NCBI GenBank assembly: GCA_963855995.1
Contig: OY979716.1
Span: forward strand, 55,229,725 to 55,293,724
DNA length: 64,000 bases
Direction of reading: 5' to 3'
DNA from: Muricea muricata
Lineage: Eukaryota > Cnidaria > Anthozoa > Malacalcyonacea > Plexauridae
Shown: positions 1 to 11,799 of the stretch, in pieces
Position numbering within the stretch: the first letter of the stretch is position 1
How the letters are laid out: every line of letters begins with the position of its first letter
Notes under the pieces: model-generated
Seen by the model: only the letters and a program-made list of their open reading frames with translations
The model's database searches: none
Told to the model about the DNA's origin: nothing
Program-made: the position numbers and the translations under genes

Positions 1-720
1 TCGCTTTAAAACACCTATACCGGAGGCGACTTTTTTACAGAGATTATCGATGTGGACATTCCAGGACAAGTGCTGATCAATATGTGTACCAAGAGATTTA
101 GTATGACTCACTCGCTTGACTGGAATGTTATTAATTGCCAGAGCAGGCTCAGAAACAAAAAAAGTACTAAAGTACATAAATTCTGTTTTAGTCTGGTTGA
201 GAGTTAGTCTGTTTGCTGACAACCATTCACTGATCTTCAGTGAAGATCTTCATTGAAATACAAATTAATATCGTTAATATTGTTACTTGAGTAAGTCATG
301 TGAGTGTCGTCAGCAAACATTCGTGCACGAGAATGCGACAAGCAATTGGGAAGGTCATTTATATATAGTAGGAATAAAAGTGGACCCAGTATAGTTCCCT
401 GAGGAACTCCACAATGCATAAATCGACAATTAGAGGAAAGATGCCAGTTGACATAGCATCTCTGTTTTCGATTGTTTAAATAAGATCGAAACCAATTTTC
501 AGCAATCCCATAAACTCCACGAAATCTGGCAGTAGAATTTAGTCCACGAAATCCGGACTGACAGTTATTTAACAAACGGTTTTCAGAGAAGGACAGAAAG
601 TTGATTGTAAATTATTCTTTCGAAAACCTTGGCAACTACACGAATTATGGAAATTGGTGGATAATTGTCTGTACTATTACCTTTACCATGTTTATGAATG
701 GGAATGACTTTAGCATTTGA
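1..720 (-). pseudogene. LINE reverse transcriptase fragment (CR1/L2-like), partial
   Basis: The minus strand encodes part of a non-LTR reverse transcriptase. Visible blocks are GVPQGTILGPLLFLLYIND and the catalytic block ARMFADDTHM (AxxxFADD). Upstream, in other frames, are a recognisable early RT stretch (AKVIPIHKHG) and, downstream, the thumb-side segment with SANRLTLNQTKTEFM. At least two frameshifts or stops separate these blocks, so the copy is dead. It runs off the left edge of the window and begins near 720, so it is also 5'-truncated. It resembles the intact LINE at 40-44 kb and is probably the same broad clade. Confidence 0.85.
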
Positions 721-1031
721 AACCCAAGCAGATTCAATGTTTTGAATATTTGTTGCAAGGATTCGATGTGTTGTCGATTCTCCCGACTGGCTTTGGAAAG
801 TCGATAGTGTTTCAGCTTTTGCCAGGTTTTCTGCCAGTCAAGTCGTGCCAAAATATCGTTATTGTAGTCTATCTTCTAACCTGTATAATTGAAGATCAGA
901 TTAGTGCTCTGAAATTGATCGGGATTCCTGCAGATATCTTGCCAATTATAAAAGAAAATTCATCACTTTACAATGCAGATTGCTTGTTCAAGCGTAAGAA
1001 GAATAGCGAGAGCGAACAAACTTCTGGATGA
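717..1031 (+). pseudogene. RecQ-like helicase N-terminal fragment
   Basis: A 104-codon frame starts with a segment typical of the beginning of RecQ-type DNA helicases: KPKQIQCFEYLLQG, the nucleotide-binding loop LPTGFGKSIVFQLLP (Walker A, GFGKS), then VYLLTCIIEDQI, which matches the motif Ia region. It stops after about 100 residues, long before motifs II-VI, and nothing downstream continues it. It abuts the 5' end of the LINE fragment. This is a remnant, not a working gene. Host-gene versus transposon origin cannot be decided. Confidence 0.6.
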
Positions 1032-1508
1032 AATATTCTGCATGGTACCTCTGTACAAATGTATTTTTTAACAAAAAGCTGTGCATGTTTGTGTTGTACG
1101 TAAACCTTTTTGGCGTGTTACGGTAGGATTTATGTCCATATTTATTTTGCATGTCGATTTCATGCATAATTATTATAATTAATACTAATTGCGTAAAATG
1201 CATTGACCAATAGGAGTTCAGAAAATTTCAGCCAACTCCAGGGCCTTTTCCGCCGTCCCAATGACAAAAAGGGAAATGGCCCTGGGAATGAGGTTGCCGT
1301 CATTGTTGACTTGAACTAAAAAGTGTTGTAACAAATATACATTTATACGGGTAAAACACAGATTGCTTGGGTACTTGTGTAGAAGAATGACCGAAAAAAT
1401 ACTGAAATTTAAATGTTTACAATGTTTACAAGGAGTTGCATATATTCGAACACATTAAAAATAGCTTGCCCACTAATTTAGAAGGCTTAAAGAATTTTGA
1501 GTCGGTAT
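1032..1508. other. no gene seen
   Basis: AT-rich sequence between the helicase remnant and the candidate solo LTR. I see no convincing coding frame, RNA gene or terminal repeat here. Confidence 0.5.
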
Positions 1509-1512
1509 ATAG

Positions 1513-2393
1513 TGTTACGAAGCAGTACATAAATAGCATAAAAAATAGTCAAATTATATTCCCCAGGCAAGATAAACACTACATACGTCAGCAGGAAAGA
1601 TGATGGGCATGTTTGATTTTGAAGGTACACAAAGGAAATTATAAATTGGTATCTTGCGCAAACATGTCAGTTATCTCTTCCGTTTGCGTCACAGTATAAG
1701 TAATGATATTTGAACGGGTCAATGTTTGATAGAAGGGAAATACTGTTTTGCTGTAGATGAGGAAAATTCCAATGTAACTCAAACTTTGTACTTGCACGTG
1801 CACAGGTTTGAGGCATTACTGTCAATCATTTGAATAGATATTTCGCGCGGTCAGGTAAAAAAAGTGTTACGTCATAAAAATGTAGTATTGTAAAATTGTA
1901 GGAAAGTAAAAGTCAAACATTGAAATTGAGTTCACATATATAGAGATATTAAGTTTTACTAAGGAAATCAACGAAATAAGTTAAGTTGTGAACATTTCTT
2001 AAATAATATTGACGGAGCATACGACCGACTGAGACAGTGCGACAATGCCTTAAATAAATAGAGGAAGAGCTGGTGCGAGAGTTCAGAAATCAAAAACACA
2101 GAACCTGATTGGCTGAGCCTACATCAGCCCACCATTCTGTTCACATGCACAAAAACTCCTACGACCGTTGGTATAAAAGACCGCCACAGCTGAATCTCGA
2201 CAGTGAGTAGTTGCTGAGTAGTTGCAGAGTAGCCAAGAAGCGAAAACTCTACTCAAACGAAAAGACAAGACAAGACAAGACAAGACAAGACAGACCAACA
2301 AACCCAGGAGAAGAAGACAACTATTGAACTGTAAGAATTAATAGCTGTAAAGATTCCCTACCTCGCGTAGTCTGAATAAAGCAATTCATAACA
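1513..2393 (+). repeat. candidate solo LTR
   Basis: The segment begins TGTTACGAAG and ends ATTCATAACA (TG...CA ends), and is flanked by a 4 bp direct repeat ATAG (1509-1512 and 2394-2397). Near its end are a TATA box (GGTATAAAAG, about 2170), an array of CAAGA pentamers (about 2265-2292) and a polyadenylation signal AATAAA (about 2375), the order expected of a plus-strand LTR U3-R-U5. No partner LTR or internal retroviral region is visible. The short target duplication leaves chance as an alternative. Confidence 0.45.
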
Positions 2394-4304
2394 ATAGGTA
2401 TAAAATTTGTTAGGTGTTTTATTGCTGTTCAAAATGCCAAGAGATTTGCTCGAGTCAAGTTCTTCAAAACGCCACGCAAACTTTATTTTTCGAAATAAGA
2501 ATTGTCTTTGTTAAGAAAAGTTTTAATTGGGTGCCTCTTGGGAGTCGTCAATCTCGTACCCAGAGCAATGCCTGTTCGCAGGTTAGGCTGGCATTGGCTC
2601 CGGGGAAACGGAATGAACTTTGCAATTTCATTGGCTGTGGTGAGATCAATTGATGCACGCCCTGTGCACGCCATTATCGTGGTAATTTATCATCTCTGTT
2701 TGAATAAAAATATTTATATCTGTTTGAAATACAAGTGGCGAAGCGTCATTTCGCTGGATAAAAAGCTTACATTGGAAATTTATACTGGCTGGAAACCTGG
2801 AACTTAAGAGAGAAGAAATTGCCTTTACTGTCAATTTTTATTGGCGTTTGGCCCGTGTCCATTTCCTGAGCGTCTGTTTTACAGCAATTTGCATTCACGA
2901 TGAAGTGTTTATGTTTGGAAATTTGCCCACCAAGGACTGGCAGTTGTTTTGCTATGAAGGCTTTAATACAATAATACTGCTGTTTGATTTTATTTTGATT
3001 TTATTGGAGGCATTTAGATATCTATTTTTGAGGTTTTATTGTATTCTAACCTTGAAAGTTACATAAGTGTAATTTTCTTGTTAATAATAATTGCATTATT
3101 TATATGAGTAGCTTATTAATTATAGCATGTGTAAAAAATAGATGTTAGAAAAATGTTCATACAGTGCGTGTCCACATAGCACTTGTTATTTCTTTGTGCA
3201 CATTTCCACAATCCATCTCACAATGAGGTATGATATGTTTAGTTGTGAACTCGGAGATCTATTAAGAAGTGACCTGCTAATAGCATTTGTATTGTTCTCA
3301 AGACGTTTTAAGTGTGCAAAATTGAAGTTGAACACACAGTTTACAACCTACTCATATTTTAAACAAGGTTTGTAAAATGTAATACTTTCATGTATCTATA
3401 GTAGTCACACAAGAGTCACCACAGTCTCAGATAAAGTAATTTATCATCCAGAATCTATAAACTGCTTATTACCTTTCAGAGGTCAAAGGAGTTGAATTAA
3501 AAATCCGATGAGCACAATCCAAAGAGTGCAGTCTTCATTCCATGGGGGAAATCTGGATTTCCACACAGAAAATAAAAGTTCAATAAAAAATGAAAATTTA
3601 GAGTCCAGGGCAGGAAGTGCAATCTGGAATCCTAAGTGTGAAATCCAATTCCAAGTTTCAAATAAATGGCAAAATAGTAAAATCTGGAATACAAATACCT
3701 CTTAAATTACATTGGCTTGATTAATTGGTTTTTTGAAATTGGGTTTTGGTAATAATATTATGAGAAGGAAGAAATCCTGGAACTGGGTTGTGGAACATGC
3801 ATACAAAGCCATTTAACTGGAAAACAATAGACATACATGATAGGGTGATGTTATTGGCTGGTTATTTTTAGTTTGGTATCTTTTGGGCACAAAATCAGTC
3901 CTCAGAGCATCCCCTATGAGATTTCCCCGTGCAACAACTCATTTAAGATCTGTTCCTGAGATTTGCACTGTTGTGTACACTGTACCCCCAGCTTAGGGTG
4001 CATGGCCTTGCCTATATTATATTTATACAAAAATGGTATTAGGATGTTTAAAATGGTCTAAGTAGAGGTATTTTTGGTAAAACCATAATACACAACTAAA
4101 ATTAAATGAAATTTTTGTTCACATTGAACTTTTGGCACAATACTAAAAAGTAAAATAAACATAAACATATTTTAGAGACTGGCCCCTGGATTCTAAGTGT
4201 TAATCGTTTTACTGTCAGCTCTATTTTTATCCTGTCTGCATATATTATTGAAAACACGAACGTGCTGTAACGTGTAGTTTTTACAGTTACTGTTATTCTC
4301 AAAG

Positions 4305-4682
4305 ATGCATTGTAGATGTTGCAGAACATATATTGCGAGCCGTAACAGCGTGGATTTATTTGGAGAAATTGCAACTAAGGAAAATATTGTGGAGGCAATA
4401 GCACTTATGCGGGCATCCCCTAAAGCTATTGTCCTCACCACCAAGTCTCACTTTCATGTAAAGAGAATGTATGCGTCAATACGAGGCTTGGTGGTGAGGA
4501 CAATAACCTCAGGGAAAACCTGCATAAGTGCTATTAAAAAATATGGACATGTAACAATAGGCGAACAAGAAAGGAGACAGGGAGGCTCTATATGCAGATT
4601 ATGCTTTAATCTTTTAAAGGGTATAGGTGATCGTGTCAATGCATCGTGTCAAAAAGGAGAATCATCTCCTACTGCAGTTTAA
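4305..4682 (+). pseudogene. ZAD-like zinc-binding fragment (uncertain)
   Basis: An open frame of 125 codons carries an N-terminal CRCCRTYIASRNSVDLFGE segment and, later, GGSICRLCFNLLKGIGDRV. Paired CxxC motifs about 80 residues apart, with an LFG between, resemble ZAD-type zinc-binding domains. The spacing is stretched by a foldback repeat (4399-4533) that reads through the frame, so the domain has probably been interrupted. No DNA-binding zinc fingers follow. Function unknown; the family assignment is weak. Confidence 0.35.
4399..4533. repeat. foldback repeat, about 48 bp arms
   Basis: TAGCACTTATGC...CCTCACCACCAAG (4399-4446) is matched in inverted orientation by CTTGGTGGTGAGG...GCATAAGTGCTA (4486-4533), with about 40 bp between. 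It lies inside the ZAD-like frame and looks like a small foldback MITE insertion. Confidence 0.65.
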
Positions 4683-4724
4683 GACCAGGTGAGCTTCATC
4701 AACGACTACACATCGCACGCGTTC

Positions 4725-5225
4725 CTGATAAATAGGGGAGTTAAAGAAGTGAACGATCTTTTTTTGTCACATATACTTCTGCATGCATGTACAGCAACTG
4801 AAATACTGAGTTGGCCAGTTTGTCTAAGAGTAACTTGATACCAGAATCAATAGAAGCATCACCTTCCAATGAATACGACGCCATGACCTTGTATCATACA
4901 AGCAGATATACCCCGATCTTTAAGTTTCGTAATTTGATCTTGCATTAGCGCATTTAATGGAGATATTACTAAAACTAAACCATGGATTTTTCAGTGCCTA
5001 GCATAATGTCAAAAACGTCTGGCAAAATCTGATATATAACAGACTTTCCATAACCAGTCGGCAAGACAGCCAGCACGTCCCTTCCATCACATACACAAAC
5101 AATTGACGAAATACATTCTAATTGCTCTTTAAAGTAAACTCGAACCCTCTCTTAATTAAAACGCTTTTTACAGCTTCCCTTAATCTTTTCATCGCAAATG
5201 ATAAAAAAACTGAATAAATTCCAGT
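4725..5225 (-). pseudogene. RecQ-like helicase fragment inside the 2.86 kb element
   Basis: Reading the minus strand from about 5100 gives DGRDVLAVLPTGYGKSVIYQ (Walker A GYGKS), then, after a frameshift near 4985, VISPLNALMQDQITKLKDRG, the motif Ia region of RecQ helicases. Several frameshifts and stops break the frame. It is the same kind of fragment as at 717-1031 but in opposite orientation and not an obvious copy of it. It lies within a TIR-bounded element, so it may be captured sequence. Confidence 0.65.
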
Positions 5226-5417
5226 TACAACTCTCCCAGAAAGCATCGCTTTTTCCAGCAAAATAATCATAAATACACCAGTTGAGCCTATTAGTGGAGA
5301 GCATGCGCATTAAGTGAGCGCGTATGAAATCATACGCAGTTCATTCCGTTTCCCCAGAGCCAATGCCAGCCTAACCCGCGAACAGGCATTGCTCTGGGTA
5401 CGAGATTGGGGAGTCGT

Positions 5418-6766
5418 ATGCAAATTAGGTAAATGCACAAATTAAGCATGCACAAAGCCGATTTTACTCAAAACATGGAGATTTGCCCGACATTTTGAAC
5501 GGATTAGACTCAAGCAAATTTTCTGAACTTTTGAACAGCACTACAACACCCGATATTTTACGCCTACCAAATCAAAATTACTTTTAAGCATTAAAGTTTC
5601 GTGCGCGAGCCGTATTTAATTTATAACCCCCCGGGCTTTGAAGTTTTAAATTTCTTAATTTTTCTGGGGTTTTTATATCGTAAGCACCCAAACAATCTAT
5701 TTAAATAAAAAAATCGTACATTGAGGCGTTTCGCCAAGTAGAGAACGATTTCAGATTTGTTCAGTTGATTTGTTATGTTTTTTCTTCCTGCAATCTTAAG
5801 CAATTAGTTGTATAGTTTTCAAAGCTTACCTTTATTTGAGCCGTCGAAACAAAAAACGAATGTTTTTGCAAACTTTAGAGGATACAGAAATACCAGCGGT
5901 AAGAGTGTGCAACACAGAAGTGTAGAAACAACCAGTTTTCATGGTCATGCACCAAGAACAAATAGAACACGTTTCGCAAAAATTTCCTGTTGTTATTTTC
6001 CTATATGAACATTTATAAAGGTGGTATTTTCCCTGAAAAAGCTTGGGAGGTTGACCCAAGCTCATAATTGGCATATTATTGTACTACAGGGTGTATTGAA
6101 AATAATCTATTGTTTGAATCTCAATGGCCTTGCACTAAGTCAACCACGAGTGCATAAATTATTGACATAAGTACGTATTATGCATAACGAAGCGGTTTAT
6201 ATTAGACAAAACGAACTAAACGCATGGGTTCGTAAAGGCAATGGAATCAAGTTTTATGCAGGAAAATTATTTTATTTGAATTCCTCCAACACGTGCCTAT
6301 GTGCTGTTTCAGTTTGTAAAACAGTTTTTATTTATTTACATGTCCAATTATACCTTCAACATGTCCCTTTCAACACAAATCATTTTTCGTCTGTGCGTAT
6401 CGCGCACTGCCCGTTGAACGAAGGCTGGCTGTTGTCGTAAAGCATTGAATTATTGGACAATTTTCTCGCGTAGCTCATCAATATCGCGCGGTGGAGTTGA
6501 AAAAAACTTTTTATTATATAAAGTATAATGCTTTATAGGGATTTTGGGCACTGATAAAACTGATAATCGCACATGTGAAATTATTTATGATAATTTCACA
6601 TGTGAAAATTATCGCTTTTCAACCAATCACGTTGCTGCTTTTCTTGTTTACGATGGGAAAAATCTCAGTATGCAAACTGTATTTTTCGAGCTTTGTTTTT
6701 TCTCTCGTCGTGAACTGACTGTATTTTTCGCGTTCAGTATCTCTCAATTCTCAAAATTTTTAAAGT
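5418..6766. other. no gene seen; CACATGTG palindromes near the right end
   Basis: No convincing coding frame. At about 6570-6605 two copies of an ACATGTGAAA/TTTCACATGT palindrome sit upstream of the recombinase remnant; the same palindrome is the unit of the arrays at 35.9-36.3 and 39.3-39.8 kb. Confidence 0.4.
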
Positions 6767-7900
6767 ATGACGTCGAGTCGCTTTGTACATCACAGTGAGG
6801 ACGACATTCAATGTTTTGTGGACACAGAAGCAAATACGAATACTAAGAAAAAAACGGCAAGTGATATTGCACTCGTTAAACTTTTTCTTGCATATGAAAG
6901 AGAAACCAGGGATATACAAGAGATTCCCCCGGCAGATTTAGATCGATACTTATCTAAATTCCTGGTATCCGTCCGAAAAAAATCTGGGGATGAATATGAA
7001 CCTACAACTTTGCGAGGCTTTATAGCTTTTGTGGACAGATACCTTAAAAAATTTAGATACAGCGAGTCAGTTATTACTGGTCACAGTTTTACAAATACTC
7101 GAGATGTTTTGAAGTCAAAACAGAAACAATTGAAAAGACTTGGTAAAGGAAATAGACCGCAAGAAGCTGCCCCTTTGACTGATGGTGAGATAACTGCACT
7201 GTTTACTTCCAACGTTATGGGAATTCATTCACCAGAAGCACTTGTTAACATTCTATGGCCCAATAATTGTTTGCACTTTTGATTGAGGGGAGGCAAAGAA
7301 CAACGAGACTTGCAATGGGGCGATATTGAGTTAAAAACCGACTTGAATGGAAAAGAATACCTTGAATACTCTGTAGAGAGGCAGACGAAGACTAGACCAG
7401 GTGATAATCCTGCAAATCGAAGAGCAGTAAAACCAAGAATGTTTGAAAACAAAGCCGTTAGACCCGAGCGAGATCCTGTTTTCGTCTACTAACTGTATCG
7501 AAGTAAACGACTGCTACAAACCTTATCACCAAACTCGCAGTTTTAATTAGCTGTGAACCATTTTCATTCCCACGAAATATCACACGAAGACTGCAAACCC
7601 TGGTTTAAAGCTCAGCCTATGGGAGTAAACAAGCTAAATTCTTTGATGAAAAATTGTGCGGTAAAGGCTGGGATTGGGGCTGATAAGCGTATTACCACCA
7701 TAGTGGAAGAAAAACCCTTGTACAAAAACTACAGGATCATAATGTGCCACCAACACGTATTGCTCAAGTAACAGGCCACAAAAATCTTCAATCTATAAAT
7801 AATTATAGTTGTTTACGTCAAGAGCTACAAGAAGCCATTTGCCATTTCATCCTTGTAATCTGCAGACACTTCGTCGCCATCACAAGCGACGACTCAATCG
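6767..7900 (+). pseudogene. Crypton-like tyrosine recombinase (DUF3504-type), decayed
   Basis: The N-terminal part (6767-7279) looks like a core-binding domain. The catalytic part follows: LRGGKEQRDLQWGDIEL carries the first arginine, then, after a frameshift near 7695, NHSGRKT (H-xx-R), TGHKNLQS (second histidine) and INNYS (nucleophile tyrosine). Together these give the R-H-R-H-Y set of tyrosine recombinases, in the arrangement of Crypton/DUF3504 proteins. In-frame stops at 7280-7282 and two more near 7490 and 7550, plus the frameshift, make it a pseudogene. No TIRs were seen, as expected for Cryptons. Confidence 0.75.
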
Positions 7901-7929
7901 TACGCAAGGGCATTAATTATAAGAAATAA

Positions 7930-8349
7930 AGAAAGCAGGAAAATGAGACAGAAACTTTATCCATGTTCAAAGGTAATTTTATCACTGGTGGAACTTTTAA
8001 CATACACGTTGCGAGTTCTAGGGCGTCAAATAGTCAAACTTTAATAGCTGATAGTCCCGAGAAAAAATATCGCAGACTCTGCCCTTTAGACAGCAGCGAT
8101 AGCAGCCAAGAACACTAAGTCAGTTGAATTTTAAAACTTTTTGAATGGTCAGTTCTATAAAAGTATAATTAGTTAATATCATGTAACCTATGCTTTCAAA
8201 TTTTGTAGGCATTAAAGGTTTCTAGTTAAGTTTGTTTGGAAAAGTTAAGATGTTAAAATATTTTATTAAATAGACCATTTGAAGTTGAGTAACTTGATTT
8301 TCAATATATTTTGTTTGAAAAGACTGTCTTTTATATAATAAACAGAAAA
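7930..8349. other. no gene seen
   Basis: AT-rich sequence downstream of the recombinase remnant; no frame or repeat I can support. Confidence 0.5.
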
Positions 8350-8693
8350 ATACATGGATGCTTGGAAATACCACATTTTTTTCTCGTGTTGAACATGAAG
8401 TCCTGATTCCACGCCAGCGAAATTCTTCGCAAGAAGCTGTTTATGCGAGAAACGGAGGGTTGGGCATGAACGGTTCTATTGAATTCTCTCGCTCGTTTCG
8501 CCTTCGCGGTGAGTAGAATGATTTCTACTCGCTACCGAAGAGAATTTTTTTCTGGCGAAGAGAAAATTGAATGGAATTATCCATGTGCAACCATCCGTAT
8601 TTCGCATAAACAGCTTCTCGCAAAGAATTTCGCTGGCGTGGAATCATGTTCAACACTCGAAATAAATGTGGTATTTCCGTGCACCCATGTATT
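8350..8693. repeat. foldback MITE, about 125 bp arms
   Basis: ATACATGGATGC...CCACGCCAGCGAAATTC (from 8350) reappears inverted as GAATTTCGCTGGCGTGG...CATGTAT (to 8693), with arms of about 125 bp and a short spacer. TA dinucleotides flank both ends. It separates the tail of the mariner transposase from whatever followed. Confidence 0.75.
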
Positions 8694-8697
8694 ATTC

Positions 8698-8844
8698 TCT
8701 ATATATTTCATGTATCCACACAAAAAAATGTCACATGGCGTCAAGGCTGGTGAGCGGGGTGGCCATTCAACATCACGACCTAACCCAATGAGGCGGTTAT
8801 TCCTAAACACATCGATAAGGCGATCTCTAACAGCGATAAGGCGA
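8698..8844 (-). pseudogene. mariner-type transposase, C-terminal piece
   Basis: The minus strand encodes FRNNRLIGLGRDVEWPPRS followed by PALTPCDIFLCGYMKYIE, the conserved WPPRSPxLTPxD block near the last catalytic aspartate of mariner/IS630-type transposases. The N-terminal piece of what is probably the same gene lies beyond the gypsy insertion at 13101-13363. The part between the two pieces is missing, so a deletion went with the insertion or came later. Confidence 0.7.
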
Positions 8845-9028
8845 TGTGATCTAATATCTCTTTCTTAGATATTTCTTTATTTAATTGCTTCTTTACAACC
8901 CAAATTTTACATTCTTTTTTCCTTGCCGCATGTTCGCATGTCTGTTTTTCATGCCCAAATGTGGTAGCTTGTTTACAATTGTTAATATGAACAGTTAAAT
9001 ATTAACATATACTATCTATACTATATCA
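8845..9028 (-). repeat. 3' LTR of gypsy element
   Basis: Shares about 160 bp with 12944-13100, for example TTAGATATTTCTTTATTTA and GCATGTCTGTTTTTCATGC. The two copies differ by several substitutions and a small insertion near the outer end, so the insertion is not recent. Confidence 0.75.
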
Positions 9029-9062
9029 CTCTCTTTTTTTTAAGTTCTGATGTCCATAGTGT

Positions 9063-10544
9063 CTAACTCAAAGGTTGTCTATATCGTTCCGGTTGTCTTC
9101 TTTCGCGACCTGATCTTCTCACTGGTGCTGCTGGTAGTTGGTTCACTTGGTTGTGATCATTCGCATTTTGATCTTGGTCATGGTGGTTGTTAGTTTTTCT
9201 TTCATCATCATCGGTGTCAGTATCCATTTCTTGCTGCATGAGGATTGGTTTGAAATTTGATACGTTCCTTGTAATTGTATGTCCGTTCCTGCTTCTTGCC
9301 GTTACTTGTGATGTGCTTCTTTCTGTGACTGTGTAATGCATAGTATTGAATCTTGGTGTTAGCTTTTTTTGTCGCAGTTGTGGAACAAGTACTTGGTCAC
9401 CTACTTTGATGTCACTCGTATTTGCATTTTGCCTGTTGTCTGTGCGTTGTTTGTTGTACTGTTGTTTGATGATCTCATTTGCACGGGCTCTCTTGTGCTT
9501 GTTGATAATACTGCGTTTCTGTAACACAGGCAGTTTTCCCTTCACTATCCGATTAAAGAGAAGCTCCGAAGGTGGTACACCGGTTGTAACATGAGGAGCT
9601 GTTCGGTACTGGAGTAGGAAACGGCTTAACTCTTGTTGCCAAGGATGACCTTGTCTTTTTGCTGTTTTTAGTGCTTTACCCAGAGGCTGCATAAACCGTT
9701 TGGCCTCTGCATTTCCTTGCGGCCAATAGAGTTTAAAAAATGCTGGTTTGATTCCAAGTACTTCCAGGTATTTCCGATATTCCTCGCTATTAAATGGTGG
9801 ACCATTGCCCCAATTTATTACACTAGGTATCCCATGTGTGACAAATATTTTATCAAGCTTTGTGATGACTGTAGATGCTTTGGTAGATCTCACTATTTGC
9901 ACCTCTGGGAATCTTGAATATCTGTCAGTCACGGCAAGCAGGTATTCTCCGAAAGGCAACGGTCTGTAGAAGTCGAGATGGACTATTTCTCAAGGTCCCT
10001 ATGGCATTTTGGTCATGGCTAACGGTTCGGGTTGTTGCAGTTTCCCCTCTGCTTGACATGGCCAACAATTCTCTAGTGTACTTTTCACTAGCTTATCAAT
10101 ACTTCGGAACCAAATCTTTTCTCTCTGTAGTGCCTTGGTCTTTGTAAGTCCTAAGTGGGATTCATTTGTGATATCGACCGCTCTTTGTTGCAACGATTGT
10201 GGAATTACAATGCGAGGTCTACGCAGAATGATGTCCTTTGAAGTTACGGTTATGTCGTCTTTAATTGCCTTGTCAGGTTTTACAATGTCAAAGTCCCATT
10301 TGTTTAGCTTTATTGCAGCTCTCACTCCCCTGAGAACTTTGTTTGAGTCCGTAGCAGTAATAAATTCCTCCATAGTCATTGCTTTCGGTACGCTATTAAA
10401 AGCAATGAAGTTGACATATTCTTCTGTCATGTTCTCTTGTCTACGACTATCTGGATCGGATGTCTTGAGAAACAGGCAGCTGGGTTTGTAACTCCAGGTC
10501 GATATACTACTTTGAATAAGTATGGCTGTAAACGTAAAACCCAA
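9063..10544 (-). pseudogene. gypsy integrase, catalytic residues lost
   Basis: The upstream frame (10544-9999) covers the end of RNase H and the zinc-binding N-terminal domain of integrase (HLGLTKTKALQREKIWF, then CWPCQAEGK). The 298-codon frame 9959-9063 holds the rve core and C-terminal domain: VTDRYSRFPEV keeps the first aspartate. The second block reads VINWGNGPPFNS, where the usual aspartate before NGPP is missing, and the glutamate block reads NAEAKRFMQ with lysine in the usual glutamate position. The tail is basic with RRSGRERRQPERY. A frameshift separates the two frames. Confidence 0.8.
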
Positions 10545-11760
10545 CGTTCTATACGCGCTGACGACTTGGCATTCTTATTACCATAAATTACGTCGAGAGG
10601 CTTATGATCCGTTATGAGTGTAAATTCTGTGCCATACAGGTACAAGTGAAAATGTTCTGCACCCCGCACTATAGCAAGCGCCTCTTTCTCAGCTTGAGAG
10701 TATCTTTTCTTCACAGCTGTGAGTGCTCGATTTGCGTACGAAATTACCTTGTCTTTTGTGACAAGATTGCCGATATACCGACAGGGCTGGCATCCATCGT
10801 GATGTAGATGTCCTTTTGCGTGTCGAAATATGCCATACATTGTGCCGACGATAAGGCATTAGTAAGTTTGTCAAAGGCTTGTTGATGTGTCTCTTTCCAC
10901 TCAAACTTCCCATCCTTTTTTGTTAAGTCTCTCAATGGCGCTGTGATTGTTGCAAACTTATCACTGTATCTGGCACTATAATTGACCATTTCCAATAGAC
11001 TTCTAACATCGGACTCACTGGTCGGTTTAGGGGCATCTTTTAGATCTTTTACACGTACTGGATCTGGTTGTGTACCATTAGCTGAAAAACTTGTCCAAAG
11101 AACTTCAGTATTCTACTTAAGAAACAGCACTTCGCTTGGTTGAGACGTAACCCTCAGCCAAACAAACGTTGAAGACATATTCATATCGTGTTCTTTGCGT
11201 ATCTGCCCACATACTATGATGTCATCAGCTATATTTTCACGCCAGATAAACCTTGTTGTTGCTGTTGTAGGGTACACTGAAAAATCTCGGCAGTTGCATT
11301 GGTACCATAATTTAAACGTTCATATCGAAATAAGCCAACATGTGTACTGAAGGTTGTAATGTAACGACTAGCTTCCTCGAGCTCTAGGCGGTGGTATGCC
11401 TGTGATAGATCTAACTTTGAGAACCATTGTGCTCCGTTAAGTTCTAAGCTAATGTCTTCGACCGTAGGGATTGGGTGTATCACACGTTTTATGGCCTCGT
11501 TCGCAAGTCTCATGTCTACACAAATTCTTACATTGCCATCCTTTTTTAGTACAACCACTATCGGGAAAACCCATGGGGTAGGTTGGTTTTCAGGTACTCT
11601 TTTGATAATGTCATTATTTTCTAATTCATCTAATGCGCTTTCGATTTTGTCTCGTACATGGTAGGGAATACGCTTCTGGGGTTGTGCTTTTGGGGACTGG
11701 GGCTGGTCAATGTTTAGTTTTATCTGTTCGCCTTTCAATTTTCCCAAGCCGCTGAAAGCT
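10427..11760 (-). pseudogene. gypsy reverse transcriptase and RNase H, broken
   Basis: Frame 11747-11229 has RT blocks RICVDMRLANEAIKR, WFSKLDLSQAYHR (catalytic aspartate of palm motif A) and YERLNYGTNAT. The ADD block (ADDIIVCG) follows in another frame near 11215. Frames 10995-10744 and 10840-10427 give the connection and RNase H region: ITMDASPVGISAILSQK, EKEALAIVRGAEHFHLYLYG and ITDHKPLDVIYGN. At least three frameshifts or stops interrupt it. The order RT-RH-INT is gypsy-type. Confidence 0.85.
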
Positions 11761-11799
11761 TTCGAGTGCTTCGAGATGATTTTGTCTATTTTTTGCCCT

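Larger units (their letters stand above)
2549..5408. mobile_element. 2.86 kb DNA transposon, long TIRs, 9 bp TSD (Mutator-like?)
   Basis: Two inverted copies of a roughly 70 bp sequence starting CAATCTCGTACCCAGAGC lie at 2549-2618 and 5341-5408. Directly outside both is GGGAGTCGT (2540-2548 and 5409-5417), a perfect 9 bp target duplication. Long TIRs with 9 bp duplications are the hallmark of Mutator-like elements, so that class is my best guess, but no transposase is visible. The interior holds a zinc-binding-like ORF fragment and a broken RecQ-like helicase fragment, so it may be a non-autonomous copy that picked up gene pieces. Confidence 0.7.
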
